From the NCBI RefSeq assembly GCF_002238335.1, contig NZ_CP022347.1, forward strand, positions 248,001 to 312,000: DNA of 64,000 bases, given 5' to 3'. The notes under the pieces are model-generated. The model saw only the letters and a program-made list of their open reading frames with translations. It ran no database searches and was not told where the DNA came from. Below, one piece after another: positions 19,629 through 29,469 of the stretch (positions are counted from its first letter, which is position 1; each line of letters opens with the position of its first letter). This DNA is from Campylobacter avium LMG 24591 (GTDB lineage: Bacteria > Campylobacterota > Campylobacteria > Campylobacterales > Campylobacteraceae). Position numbers and translations under genes: made by a program.

Positions 19629-21764
19629 ATGTCCAATGAATTAAACCAACCTTTAATATCAGTTATTATGCCTTGTTATAATAGGGAGGGATATATATCC
19701 GAAGCTATTGAATCTATACTGGATCAAACATACACAAATTTTGAGTTTATTATATTAGATAATTGTTCTACAGATAATACATATGAGATAGTTAAAGAAT
19801 ATGCTAAAAAAGATAAAAGAATCATAGCCCTACAAAATGAAAAAAACAAGGGTTTTGTGTATTCTCATAATAAGCTACTATCTTTAGCAAAAGGTAAATA
19901 TATAGCTCTTATGCATGATGATGATATATCTTTGCCTAAAAGACTCGAAAAGCAAGTAAGATATATGGAGGATAATCCTGATATAACTGTTCTTGGAACC
20001 CTTATAGAGAGTTTTCCTGTAAAATGGATGGATTGGGTTATACCGGCTAATGCAGAACTTATGTCTTTGCTCTTACAATTTCATAATCATATGGCTCAAC
20101 CAACTAATATGATAAGAGCCGAATTTGTAAAAAATAACAATATAAAATTTTTAGAGGATTACTATTACTACTATGCTTTTGATTATAAATTTTATATGCA
20201 AATTTTAGAATGTGGTGGAAAGATAACAAATTTAGACGAGGTCTTACTTTTGTATCGCTTTGATAATCATTCATGTAGCTCAAAACCAGAAACGCAAAAA
20301 AAGCAAAATTTAAGTGTAAGAACTATACAAATAGAAAATTTGCAACAATTTTTTAATGAAGAAGAGCTTGAACATATATTTAAAGGCATTAATTCATACT
20401 CTTTTCATAGAGATAGTATAAAACGCAAAGAGCTTTACGAGGTTTTTTCGCGTATGCAAGAAAGAGATGCAAATAGTATTTTTAGTGAAAAAACCTATGA
20501 AGAAGCAATAAAGCTTTATGTTGGTCAAAAAACTACTATGCACATCTTCTTCACAATCAATGATAGCTATACTCAACATCTTTGTGTATTGATAGCTTCT
20601 ATACTTAAAAATTCTACTACTTTAGATGATTTTCATTTTTATGTTTTGCATGATGGTTGTCTAAGTGAATTTAGCAAAAACGACATACAAAATCTAAGAA
20701 ATATAAAAGAATTTGATATTGATTTTGTTGAAGTTAATGATGATAGAGTATATGATTGTGAGCAAAGCTCTAATCCTGAAATGTTTCACACATCCAAAGA
20801 AGTATATTTTAGATATATACTCCCAAATATAAATGAAAACATAGATAGGCTACTATACTTAGATGTAGATTGCATAGTTGAAGATAGCCTAAACAAATTT
20901 TATAACTCAGATTTTAAAGGAAAGTATGTATGCGTAATGGATGATGGCAATTATAATTCATACAAATATTATAAAAAAGCTTTTGGTGTTGAGCACCCTT
21001 TTAATGCAGGTGTTTTGCTAATAAATGCTAAAAAATGGCGAGAAGATTCTATAGTTGATAACTTATTTTTTAACACTAAAATTTTTACTTTATCCAAAAA
21101 AATAATGTATCAATATCAAGATGTTTTAAATCACGCATTTAAAGATAAATGTATTAAGTTAAATCCAAAATTTAATGTTCAACATTGCACTCTAACAAAC
21201 ACAACAAATATGACAAGTTATAATGATCATGATTTACACTTTGCAAAAATAAAACCAACTATAATTCATTATACAGGAATTTGTAAGCCTTGGAATGAAC
21301 GTGGAGTTTATAATCCACTTTGGAAAAGATATTGGCATTACATAAAATATACTCCATATAGCTTTTTATTAGAAAGCAAATATAAAGAGCTTTTTGCAAA
21401 ATCTTTAGTAAATCTTTATGGAGCAGCTGATAGAACTAAAAGGCACTTATCTTATAGACTTGGAGAAGTTTTGTTAAAAACCAGATCTTTATCATCGGCT
21501 TTTTCTTTGCTTTTTAGACTTATAAAAGCTATTAAAGCTTATAAAAGCGACAAAATAGCCTATAATGCTATGATAAAAATATATCCGGACTTAAAGCTAA
21601 CAAAGCTAGAAAACTATAGCGACTATCAAGAATCTTTAAAGGTAAAAAAACAGCTAACTTACAAGCTAGGAGAACTTTTAATAAAACACCCTTTTACTTT
21701 TTTATTTAGAGTAAGTAAGGTTTATAAAGAGTGGAAGAAGGAGAAAACAAATGAATTCAAATAA
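19629..21764 (+). CDS. bifunctional GT2-GT8 glycosyltransferase with YKLG tail
   Basis: 711 residues. Residues 8-270 are a GT2 domain (SVIMPCYNREGYISEAIES, ALMHDDDISLPKR near 96). Residues about 300-590 are a GT8 domain, with LLYLDVDCIVEDS (DxD) near 411 and IHYTGICKPWNE near 548. Residues about 605-711 are the shared module: HLSYRLGEVLL near 608 and QLTYKLGELLI near 676, then KHPFTFLFRVSKVYKEWKK. The start has AAGGA nine bases upstream. It heads the plus-strand operon, and its last codons contain the start of the next gene (14-base overlap). It would add two sugars to one glycan; which ones is unknown. Confidence 0.85.
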   Translation: MSNELNQPLISVIMPCYNREGYISEAIESILDQTYTNFEFIILDNCSTDNTYEIVKEYAKKDKRIIALQNEKNKGFVYSHNKLLSLAKGKYIALMHDDDISLPKRLEKQVRYMEDNPDITVLGTLIESFPVKWMDWVIPANAELMSLLLQFHNHMAQPTNMIRAEFVKNNNIKFLEDYYYYYAFDYKFYMQILECGGKITNLDEVLLLYRFDNHSCSSKPETQKKQNLSVRTIQIENLQQFFNEEELEHIFKGINSYSFHRDSIKRKELYEVFSRMQERDANSIFSEKTYEEAIKLYVGQKTTMHIFFTINDSYTQHLCVLIASILKNSTTLDDFHFYVLHDGCLSEFSKNDIQNLRNIKEFDIDFVEVNDDRVYDCEQSSNPEMFHTSKEVYFRYILPNINENIDRLLYLDVDCIVEDSLNKFYNSDFKGKYVCVMDDGNYNSYKYYKKAFGVEHPFNAGVLLINAKKWREDSIVDNLFFNTKIFTLSKKIMYQYQDVLNHAFKDKCIKLNPKFNVQHCTLTNTTNMTSYNDHDLHFAKIKPTIIHYTGICKPWNERGVYNPLWKRYWHYIKYTPYSFLLESKYKELFAKSLVNLYGAADRTKRHLSYRLGEVLLKTRSLSSAFSLLFRLIKAIKAYKSDKIAYNAMIKIYPDLKLTKLENYSDYQESLKVKKQLTYKLGELLIKHPFTFLFRVSKVYKEWKKEKTNEFK

Positions 21765-21970
21765 ACATATACATACTTTTTTTAATATAAATAGTAAATA
21801 TACATATATAGCTTCTATTTGTATTAGTTCTATACTGAGTAATTTAAGTAAAGATTATAAGATATCTTTTTATATATTAAGTAAAGATTTAAAAGAAGAA
21901 GATAAAGAAAAACTACAGTCATTAAAACATATAAAAGACTATGATATAGAATTTATAGATGTAGATGAAA
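21682..21970 (+). repeat. 289-bp tandem-duplication repeat, copy 1
   Basis: Identical by eye to 23861-24149 (constant offset 2179). It spans the last 60 or so bases of one transferase gene and the first 73 codons of the next. The duplication unit is therefore a whole double-GT8 gene with hybrid junctions. Confidence 0.85.
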
Positions 21971-23943
21971 GTGTATTTACAAAAAAGATAGAATCATCTC
22001 AAGCTCATGTATCTTTTGAGGCAAATTATAAATTTTTACTATCTTCTTTAAAGCCAAATTTGGATAAATGTGTATATTTAGATGCAGATTTGATAGCTAC
22101 AGGAGATTTAGCAGAACTTTGGGAAGTGGATATAGATGAGTATTATATGGCTGGGGTTATAGAAGAATGCAAAACAAAAAGTTTAATCTATCACAGACAA
22201 AATAGACTCAATATAAAGAAAAAGAATAATTATGTAAATACAGGTGTAATGCTATGCAATCTTAAAAAATGGCGTGAAGATGATATAGAAAGAAAACTGT
22301 TTGATGCTTATCATAAAAACGAAGATATATTATTGTATCCAGACAAAGATGCTATAAATATGGTCTTGCAAGGCAAGATAAAAATGTTAGATAAAAAATA
22401 CAACTGTCTTATAAACAATATAAAAGAAAATAAAAAAGACGTAAAAAATGCACTTAAAAATTCAATTATTATACATTATTCTGGAGAAATTAAACCCTGG
22501 CTTTACAACATAAAATATAAAAACGATATTTGGTTTTCTTATGCTAAAAAATTGCCTTTTTATGATGAGTTTATGTATAAATATACAAAGCTTATAGATA
22601 AAGAGTGTTTAGGAAATGATAAAGAAATATTTAAAAATCTATATGATTTAAAGCCCGTTTTTGACAAAAACTATGTTAGCTTGTGTTGTGCGTTTGATGA
22701 TAATTATGCTCCTTATTTTTCAGTATTATTAAGATCGATTATAGATAATTCAGATATAAACACAAATTATGATATAGTCATACTTCATAACAATAATATA
22801 AACACAGTTTATATGAAAAGACTTCTATCCATGATAAGTGCTTTAAGCAATTTCTCAATAAGATTTGTAGATATTTATTTATTTGCAAATATTGTAGATT
22901 TTAGTAAGTATTTGCTATATCATTGGAAAGCTGAGGCATATTTTAGATTTTTTATACCAAAACTATTTAAAAACTATGAAAAAACACTTTACATAGATGT
23001 AGATACCATTGTCCTAAAAGATTTAAAAGACTTGTTTGATACAAACTTAGAAGATAAATTTTTAGGTGTAATACAAGATACTATAATTACTGGACATATC
23101 AAAAATTTTGATTTTGTCTCAGACGTAGATATAAATGAATATATATCAAACAAATTAGGATTAAAAGATAAAGCTAAGTATTTTGGTAGTGGAGTTTTAC
23201 TTTTTAATATAAAAAAATGCAGTAGTGTGGACTTTCTAGGTCTTTGTTTAGAAAAGTTAAGAGAATTAAAAAAGCCTCTTATGGTTGATCAATGTGTATT
23301 AAATTCCTTATTTGCAGATAAGGCTAAAATTTTACATACTAAATATAATCTATATCAATGCGAAACTTATTTTAAAAATTTACACACTTTTCTTCCTAAA
23401 GATGTTTATGATCTGTATGAAGAAGCAAAAAAAGATCCGGTCATAATCCACTATGAATTTACAGCCAAACCCTGGAATTCCCCTCATTTAGAAAAAGCCA
23501 ACATCTGGTGGAGCTATGCTAGAAAAACACCTTTTTATGAGGAAATTTTATATAGAAATCTAGCTAATCCTCCTTATCCTTACAAAGGTGGAGCAAAAAA
23601 ACAAATTCAATCTCATTTATCATATAGACTAGGACAAGAAATTTTATCTATAAAAAATAATAAAGCTAAGATTTTTATTTTACCTTTTAGCTTACCTTGT
23701 GTATATCTAATACACTTTATATCAAAGATGTTAAATTCTTTACTAGCATTTTCTAATGCTAGTATAAGACCTGAACCTTTACATAACTACTACTCTGATT
23801 ATAATGAAGCTTTAAAGATTAAAAATAATCAACTTACTTATAGACTAGGAAATTTACTTGTAAAACACCCTTTTACTTTTTTATTTAGAGTAAGTAAGGT
23901 TTATAAAGAGTGGAAGAAGGAGAAAACAAATGAATTCAAATAA
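21751..23943 (+). CDS. double GT8 glycosyltransferase with YKLG tail
   Basis: 730 residues with two GT8 domains in tandem. Domain 1 (about 5-290) has CVYLDADLIATGD near 110 and IHYSGEIKPW near 243. Domain 2 (about 310-600) has TLYIDVDTIVLKD near 416 and FTAKPWNSPHLEKA near 570. The tail carries SHLSYRLGQEIL near 622 and QLTYRLGNLLV near 694. The start overlaps the previous gene, with AAGGAG before it. The first 73 residues are identical to those of the next gene, then the two diverge sharply, so the first domain has probably been reassorted for donor or acceptor use. Confidence 0.85.
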   Translation: MNSNKHIHTFFNINSKYTYIASICISSILSNLSKDYKISFYILSKDLKEEDKEKLQSLKHIKDYDIEFIDVDESVFTKKIESSQAHVSFEANYKFLLSSLKPNLDKCVYLDADLIATGDLAELWEVDIDEYYMAGVIEECKTKSLIYHRQNRLNIKKKNNYVNTGVMLCNLKKWREDDIERKLFDAYHKNEDILLYPDKDAINMVLQGKIKMLDKKYNCLINNIKENKKDVKNALKNSIIIHYSGEIKPWLYNIKYKNDIWFSYAKKLPFYDEFMYKYTKLIDKECLGNDKEIFKNLYDLKPVFDKNYVSLCCAFDDNYAPYFSVLLRSIIDNSDINTNYDIVILHNNNINTVYMKRLLSMISALSNFSIRFVDIYLFANIVDFSKYLLYHWKAEAYFRFFIPKLFKNYEKTLYIDVDTIVLKDLKDLFDTNLEDKFLGVIQDTIITGHIKNFDFVSDVDINEYISNKLGLKDKAKYFGSGVLLFNIKKCSSVDFLGLCLEKLRELKKPLMVDQCVLNSLFADKAKILHTKYNLYQCETYFKNLHTFLPKDVYDLYEEAKKDPVIIHYEFTAKPWNSPHLEKANIWWSYARKTPFYEEILYRNLANPPYPYKGGAKKQIQSHLSYRLGQEILSIKNNKAKIFILPFSLPCVYLIHFISKMLNSLLAFSNASIRPEPLHNYYSDYNEALKIKNNQLTYRLGNLLVKHPFTFLFRVSKVYKEWKKEKTNEFK

Positions 23944-24149
23944 ACATATACATACTTTTTTTAATATAAATAGTAAATATACATATATAGCTTCTATTTG
24001 TATTAGTTCTATACTGAGTAATTTAAGTAAAGATTATAAGATATCTTTTTATATATTAAGTAAAGATTTAAAAGAAGAAGATAAAGAAAAACTACAGTCA
24101 TTAAAACATATAAAAGACTATGATATAGAATTTATAGATGTAGATGAAA
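23861..24149 (+). repeat. 289-bp tandem-duplication repeat, copy 2
   Basis: Partner of 21682-21970. A third, shorter and less perfect copy of the tail end is at about 26018-26079. Confidence 0.85.
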
Positions 24150-26092
24150 ACAATATATTTAAGAAAAATACAGGATATAGAGATATAACATCTCATATAA
24201 GTTCTGAAGGAAATTACCGTCTTTTAGTCTCATCTGTTAAAGCAAATTTAGACAAATGTATATATTTAGATGTAGATTTGATAGTTTTAGGAGATCTTTC
24301 AAAACTTTGGGAAGTGGATATAGATGAGTATTATATGGCTGGGGTTATGGATCAGCTTCCTTTAATATGGAAAGAAGGTTTTAAAAAACTACCATTGGCA
24401 AAAGATTATTTATATGTAAATTCAGGTGTAATGCTATGTAATCTTAAAAAATGGCGTGAAGATGATATAGAAAGAAAACTGCTTGAAGATTACGAAAAAT
24501 ATAACCATATACTAAGATGTGGAGATCAAGATGTCTTAAATATAAGCTTACAAGGCAAAGTAAAATATTTAGACTTAAAATACAATGCTATGCCAGTTCA
24601 ACAATACAAAAATGAAAAATTCTATGAACAAGCCTTTAAAGATCCTTTTATAGTGCATTGGGCTGGGGATAGAAAGCCTTGGATATATGCATATGTTAAA
24701 TATAGTAATGAATTTTTAAAATATGCTAAAAAACTGCCTTTTTATGATGAGTTTATGCATAAATATACAAAGCTTATAGATAAAGAATGTCTGCAAAATT
24801 ATGAGGAGAAATTTAAAACACTATATGATTTAAAACCAGTATTTGATAATAGCGTTAATATATGCTCTATATTTGACTGGAATTATGCTCCTTATTTTGC
24901 TGTATTGTTACAATCTATCATAGAGCACTCAAGCCCTGATATGAATTATGATATAGTTATTCTATACAATAATGATATAAGCAAAACATATATGCAAAAG
25001 ATAAGCTCTATGATAAAACAAGATAATATTTCTTTAAGATTTGTAGATATTTATTTATTTATAAGCGAAATAAAAGAGAATTATGATTTTCATATAAAAG
25101 ATCATTTTTCTGAGAGCACTTATTACCGCTTTTTGATTCCAAAACTATTTAAAGAATACAAAAAGCTTATTTATATAGATGCAGATACCATAGCCTTAAA
25201 AGACTTAAAAGAATTTTATGCTATAGATTTGGATGATAAATTCTTAGGCGTTGTAAGAGATACGCTAATTGCAGCACAAAAATATGATACAAACACAGTA
25301 GAATATATAGAAAAGAAACTAAATTTAGATTCTTATGAAAATTATTTTAATGCAGGTGTCTTGCTCTTTGATATAGCAAAATGTAATAGCATAGACTTTT
25401 TAAATTTATGTTTAGAAAAATTAAAAGAGCTTGAAAAACCTAGGATTGTTGATCAGTGTGTTTTAAATTCCATTATGTATAAAAAAGTGAAATTTATATC
25501 TTTAAGATGGAATTATCTGTGGAATACAAATATAAAAAATAGAAATTTAAATAGAGTATTTAATGATGACTTTTATGAGGAATTTAAAGATTCTTTTAAG
25601 AATTACTATATAATTCACTACTGTGATCATTTCAAACCCTGGAATTCTCCTCATTTAGAAAAAGCAGATATATGGTGGTCTTATGCTAGAAAAACACCTT
25701 TTTATGAGGAAATACTATATAAAAATTCTCCTATGCCTTATAAAGCTGGAGCCGTAAATATAATACAATCTCATCTATCCTATAAATTAGGAAAAGAAAT
25801 CTTATCTGTAAAAAACAATAAGCTTAAAATTTTGCTTTTACCTCTAAGTATACCTTGGACATATATACTTCATTTCACATCAAAAGCCTTTAATAATCTT
25901 TTGGCAAATTCAAATGGCTTAATAAAACCCGAGCCTATGCATCATTATAGTGATAATCACGAAGCAATAAGAATAAAAAACCACCTTACTTACAGATTAG
26001 GTAATACTCTCGTAAAGCACCCTTTTACTTTTTTATTCAGAATAAGTAAGGTTTATAAAGAGTGGAAGAAGGAGAAAGGAATGAGATTTTAA
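23930..26092 (+). CDS. double GT8 glycosyltransferase with YKLG tail (tandem paralogue)
   Basis: 720 residues, the paralogue of the gene before it. Domain 1 has CIYLDVDLIVLGD near 110 and HWAGDRKPW near 243. Domain 2 has LIYIDADTIALKD near 415 and YCDHFKPWNSPHL near 565. The YKLG motifs are SHLSYKLGKEIL and HLTYRLGNTLV. The protein ends KEWKKEKGMRF, where its paralogue ends KEWKKEKTNEFK. A further gene that once overlapped here has thus been lost, leaving the tail remnant next to the inverted repeat. Confidence 0.85.
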   Translation: MNSNKHIHTFFNINSKYTYIASICISSILSNLSKDYKISFYILSKDLKEEDKEKLQSLKHIKDYDIEFIDVDENNIFKKNTGYRDITSHISSEGNYRLLVSSVKANLDKCIYLDVDLIVLGDLSKLWEVDIDEYYMAGVMDQLPLIWKEGFKKLPLAKDYLYVNSGVMLCNLKKWREDDIERKLLEDYEKYNHILRCGDQDVLNISLQGKVKYLDLKYNAMPVQQYKNEKFYEQAFKDPFIVHWAGDRKPWIYAYVKYSNEFLKYAKKLPFYDEFMHKYTKLIDKECLQNYEEKFKTLYDLKPVFDNSVNICSIFDWNYAPYFAVLLQSIIEHSSPDMNYDIVILYNNDISKTYMQKISSMIKQDNISLRFVDIYLFISEIKENYDFHIKDHFSESTYYRFLIPKLFKEYKKLIYIDADTIALKDLKEFYAIDLDDKFLGVVRDTLIAAQKYDTNTVEYIEKKLNLDSYENYFNAGVLLFDIAKCNSIDFLNLCLEKLKELEKPRIVDQCVLNSIMYKKVKFISLRWNYLWNTNIKNRNLNRVFNDDFYEEFKDSFKNYYIIHYCDHFKPWNSPHLEKADIWWSYARKTPFYEEILYKNSPMPYKAGAVNIIQSHLSYKLGKEILSVKNNKLKILLLPLSIPWTYILHFTSKAFNNLLANSNGLIKPEPMHHYSDNHEAIRIKNHLTYRLGNTLVKHPFTFLFRISKVYKEWKKEKGMRF

Positions 26093-26244
26093 GTAGCAAT
26101 AATGTTCATGGTTTTATAAAAAATCTCGGTGAAGCCTTGATAGAGGCTAATAAACGGGGGGGGGCATTCAAATATATGAGGTTTTATTTAGATGTGCGTA
26201 GGATAAAGAGACAGTTTAAAAATGAAAGAAAGGACTCAAAATGA
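26093..26244 (+). pseudogene. remnant of a glycosyltransferase C-terminal tail
   Basis: After about 35 unmatched bases, the sequence from 26128 is the same as the last 38 codons of the GT8 gene at 43561-45225 ([19 protein letters not shown], then DVRRIKRQFK). It includes a G9 tract at 26156-26164. The catalytic part is missing. It can be read from a GTG at 26062 in frame, but as a short meaningless fusion. It marks the outer edge of the 4.9-kb inverted repeat and retains the ATGA overlap with rfbF. Confidence 0.75.
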
Positions 26245-27035
26245 AAGTTCTAATCCTAGCTGGAGGGCTTGGCACTAGACTTAGTGAAGAAACATCCCTC
26301 TTACCAAAACCTATGGTAGAAATAGGAGGAAAACCTATACTTTGGCATATAATGAAGATTTATTCATACTGGGGTTTTAATGACTTTATCATACTTACAG
26401 GATATAAGGGTCATATCATAAAGGATTATTTTATAAACTACTACACTCATTATAGTGATATAACCGTTGATATGTCTAATAATTCCTTACAAATTCACAC
26501 CACCCGTCACGAACCTTGGAAGGTAACTATGCTTTACACAGGTCAGGAAAATATGACAGGAAGTAGAATTTTACAAGCAAAAGATTATGTAGGAAATGAA
26601 AGCTTTATGCTTACTTATGGAGATGGCTTAAGTGATGTAAATTTAAAAGAGCTTTTAGCCTTTCATAAGTCTCATAAAAAGGCTATCACTATGACTTCTA
26701 TCTTGCCAGAGGGACGTTTTGGTAAGCTTGATATAGATGAAAATAACCGCATAAAAGCCTTTACTGAAAAACCAAAAGGAGATGCAAGTACTGATAATGC
26801 TGGTTGGATAAATGGGGGCTTTTTTGTTTGTGAGCCTAAGATTTTTGACTACATAAAAGATAGTGAAGATACTATCTTTGAGCAAGAACCTCTTAAAAAT
26901 CTAGCAAAAGATGCAGAGCTTTATAGTTACAAACACAATGGCTTTTGGAAATGTATGGATACACTTAAAGATAAAAAAGAACTTTCTAAGATGTGGCTTA
27001 GTGCTAAAGCACCTTGGGCTTTGTGGGAGGATTGA
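26241..27035 (+). CDS. rfbF: glucose-1-phosphate cytidylyltransferase (copy 1)
   Basis: 264 residues (family about 257). It makes CDP-glucose from glucose-1-phosphate and CTP. The nucleotide motif LAGGLGTRLSEET and KPMVEIGGKPILWHIMKIY are diagnostic, followed by LTYGDGLSDV with the metal-binding Asp and INGGFFVCEPKIF. It is coupled upstream by ATGA overlap with the tail remnant and leads the CDP-sugar gene set. It is identical to the product of 42770-43564. In the canonical pathway the next enzyme is CDP-glucose 4,6-dehydratase, which is not found in this window. Confidence 0.93.
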   Translation: MKVLILAGGLGTRLSEETSLLPKPMVEIGGKPILWHIMKIYSYWGFNDFIILTGYKGHIIKDYFINYYTHYSDITVDMSNNSLQIHTTRHEPWKVTMLYTGQENMTGSRILQAKDYVGNESFMLTYGDGLSDVNLKELLAFHKSHKKAITMTSILPEGRFGKLDIDENNRIKAFTEKPKGDASTDNAGWINGGFFVCEPKIFDYIKDSEDTIFEQEPLKNLAKDAELYSYKHNGFWKCMDTLKDKKELSKMWLSAKAPWALWED

Positions 27036-27036
27036 T

Positions 27037-28149
27037 ATGAAAGATTGCTTTAAAAATCAAATTTTAAATGAGGATTTAGAATACATTTTTAAATCCTTAA
27101 ATGATAAGCAAAAAAAGTCTTTTGAAAACTCAAGTATTTTATTTACAGGTTGTGCTGGGTTTTTGGGTTTTTATTTTATACATTTTTTTATCAAATACTC
27201 AAAAGAGCTTGGCATTAAAAAAATAATTGCCCTTGATAATTTTATATTAAGAAAGCCTTTATGGCTTGAAAACTTAGCTAAAGATTATGAAGAGCTTTTA
27301 AAACTTTATAAATTTGACATCATCACAGATAAGATAGAAAGCTTAGAAGAAGCAAAAGACGCAAAGCTAATCATACACGCAGCAAGTATAGCAAGTCCTA
27401 GTTTTTATAGAAAGTATCCTATACAAACCTTAGACGCAAACATTTGGGGATTAAGGAGTTTGTTAGATTTTTATAAGGATAAGGATATAAGAGGCTTTTT
27501 GTTTTTCTCAAGTAGCGAAATTTATGGAGATCCTGCAAGTGATAAAATTCCAACCGATGAAGAATATAGAGGAAATGTAGCTTGCATAGGACCTAGGGCT
27601 TGTTATGATGAGGCTAAGAGATTTGGCGAAACTATGTGCTATCTTTTTTCCTTAGAATATAAAATGCCAATTACTATAGCAAGACCTTTTAATAATTATG
27701 GTCCGGGTATGAGCTTAGATGATAAAAGAGTACCAGCTGACTTTGCTAAGGCTGTTTTAGAAGCAAGAGATATAGAGCTTTTAAGTGATGGTTTGCCAAC
27801 TAGAACCTTTTGTTATATAGCTGATGCTATAGCTGGGTATTTAAAGGTGCTTGTTTATAGCGAATTTGATTATTTTAACATAGGCATTGATAAACCAGAG
27901 CTTTGCGTAAAAGATCTTGCTGATATTTATATAAAACATGCCAAAGATATATTTGGTTTAAATTTGGAGCTTAAATTTAAAAAATCTAGCGATAAAAACT
28001 ACCTCACAGACAATCCAAACAGACGTTGCCCTATCATAAGAAAGGCTAAAACAAAGCTTGATTATAACCCTAGTATCTTAGTAGATGAGGGTGTGAAAAG
28101 ATTTTTAAACTATCTTAAGCTTGAAAAAGAAAATGGGGTCTTACTATGA
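27037..28149 (+). CDS. SDR-family nucleotide-sugar decarboxylase/dehydratase, UXS-like (copy 1)
   Basis: 370 residues from the ATG at 27037, which has GGGAGG just upstream and follows the rfbF stop by one base. A longer in-frame reading from 26911 overlaps rfbF and is rejected. It is an extended short-chain dehydrogenase: FTGCAGFLGFYFI binds NAD, SSSEIYGDP holds the catalytic Ser, and ACYDEAKRFGE the Tyr-x3-Lys. The GPRACYDEAKR and NNYGPGM blocks are those of UDP-glucuronate decarboxylases rather than of CDP-glucose 4,6-dehydratases. I infer decarboxylation of a CDP-hexuronate to a CDP-4-ketopentose. A 4,6-dehydratase role is the alternative. Confidence 0.75.
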   Translation: MKDCFKNQILNEDLEYIFKSLNDKQKKSFENSSILFTGCAGFLGFYFIHFFIKYSKELGIKKIIALDNFILRKPLWLENLAKDYEELLKLYKFDIITDKIESLEEAKDAKLIIHAASIASPSFYRKYPIQTLDANIWGLRSLLDFYKDKDIRGFLFFSSSEIYGDPASDKIPTDEEYRGNVACIGPRACYDEAKRFGETMCYLFSLEYKMPITIARPFNNYGPGMSLDDKRVPADFAKAVLEARDIELLSDGLPTRTFCYIADAIAGYLKVLVYSEFDYFNIGIDKPELCVKDLADIYIKHAKDIFGLNLELKFKKSSDKNYLTDNPNRRCPIIRKAKTKLDYNPSILVDEGVKRFLNYLKLEKENGVLL

Positions 28150-29414
28150 AAATAGCAGTATTTGGTCTTGGTTTTGTGGGTCTTACCACAGCTCTTGGTT
28201 TTGCGAAAAAAGGTTTTGAGGTTTTGGGCTATGAAATAGATGAGAAAAAAGTAACTTCTTTAAAAGACTTAAAAATTCCTTTTTACGAAAAGGATTTAGA
28301 TGAGACTTTAAAAGAATTTTTAGGAAAAAATTTCACAATCACTGCTGATATAACACAAGCCTTAAAAGATGTAACTGTGGTGTTTTACTGCATAGGAACA
28401 CCTATGAGTGAGGATGGAAGTGCAAATTTAAGCTTTTTATTAAAGGCTCTTAAAGATACAGCTACTAATATATCTTTATGCGCTAAAAAGCCTGTTTTGG
28501 TGATAAAATCAACTGTGCCCCCCTCAAGCTCACAAGAAGTTTTTTTGCCTCACTTGCTATCTTTAAATCTTAAAGAAAACGAGGACTTTATCCTAGCTAA
28601 TAATCCTGAGTTTTTAAGAGAGGGTTTTGCTTATGATGATTTTATGAATCCTGATAGGATTGTTATAGGAAGTAAAGACTCAAAGTCTATAAAAGAATTA
28701 GAGCTTTTATACAAGCCTTTTAATGCTCCTATACACTTTGTATCTTTAAATAGTGCTGAATTTATAAAATACCTTAGCAATACCACCCTAAGCTTAAATA
28801 TAAGCTATGCTAATGAGATGAGTATGATAGCTCAAAACATAGGCGATATAGATATAATAAAGGCTTTTTCTATCTTGCACGAGGACAAAAGATTTAACAC
28901 AAGTCCTGCGGGTATTACTTCTTACCTGTATCCGGGTATGGGTTTTGGGGGATACTGCTTACCAAAAGATACTCTAGCTCTTTATAAAAAGGCAAAGGAC
29001 AAGGGCTATGAGGCTAAAATTTTAAAAGATATTTTAGCTGTAAATGAGGAAGTTATAAATTTTTATGCAAATAAACTTAAAAATGAACTTTCACAAGATG
29101 AAAATATAGGAATTTTAGGACTTAGCTTTAAACCTCAAAGTGATGATGTAAGAGATAGCAAATCAGCTACTTTTATAAAAAAACTACTTGAGCTTGGTTT
29201 TAGAAATATTTATGCTTATGACCCTATAGCAAATGAAATCTTTAAAAATACCTATGATTTTAAAATATCTTATGAGAATAGTTTAGAAAGTATTAAAAAC
29301 AAATGTAAGGTTTTAGTATTAGCTACAGCTTGGGATGAGTTTAAAACTCTTTTAAATGACAAAGATAAAAAGATTTACAATCTTAGATATATGAAAGGGT
29401 CTAAGGATGAGTAG
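28146..29414 (+). CDS. UDP-glucose/GDP-mannose-type nucleotide-sugar dehydrogenase (copy 1)
   Basis: 422 residues. The N-terminal Rossmann motif is GLGFVGLTTALGFAKKG. KSTVPPSSSQEV and the catalytic-cysteine block GFGGYCLPKDTLALYKKA are characteristic of the 6-dehydrogenases, which oxidise C6 of a nucleotide hexose to a carboxylate in two NAD-linked steps. It overlaps the preceding SDR gene by four bases. It differs clearly from the second dehydrogenase at 35727, so it is not a simple duplicate of ugd. Lying between rfbF and rfbH, it most likely works on CDP-glucose, which is inference. Confidence 0.85.
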   Translation: MKIAVFGLGFVGLTTALGFAKKGFEVLGYEIDEKKVTSLKDLKIPFYEKDLDETLKEFLGKNFTITADITQALKDVTVVFYCIGTPMSEDGSANLSFLLKALKDTATNISLCAKKPVLVIKSTVPPSSSQEVFLPHLLSLNLKENEDFILANNPEFLREGFAYDDFMNPDRIVIGSKDSKSIKELELLYKPFNAPIHFVSLNSAEFIKYLSNTTLSLNISYANEMSMIAQNIGDIDIIKAFSILHEDKRFNTSPAGITSYLYPGMGFGGYCLPKDTLALYKKAKDKGYEAKILKDILAVNEEVINFYANKLKNELSQDENIGILGLSFKPQSDDVRDSKSATFIKKLLELGFRNIYAYDPIANEIFKNTYDFKISYENSLESIKNKCKVLVLATAWDEFKTLLNDKDKKIYNLRYMKGSKDE

Positions 29415-29469
29415 GTTTGTGTTTTTAGCTTTAAATACACAAAAGATAAAAATTAGATAAAGGATGAAA

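Noticed and set aside
26911-27036. Upstream extension of the UXS-like SDR (and its mirror 42769-42894)
   Set aside because: It overlaps rfbF by over 120 bases; the ATG at 27037 has GGGAGG and gives the normal SDR N-terminus.
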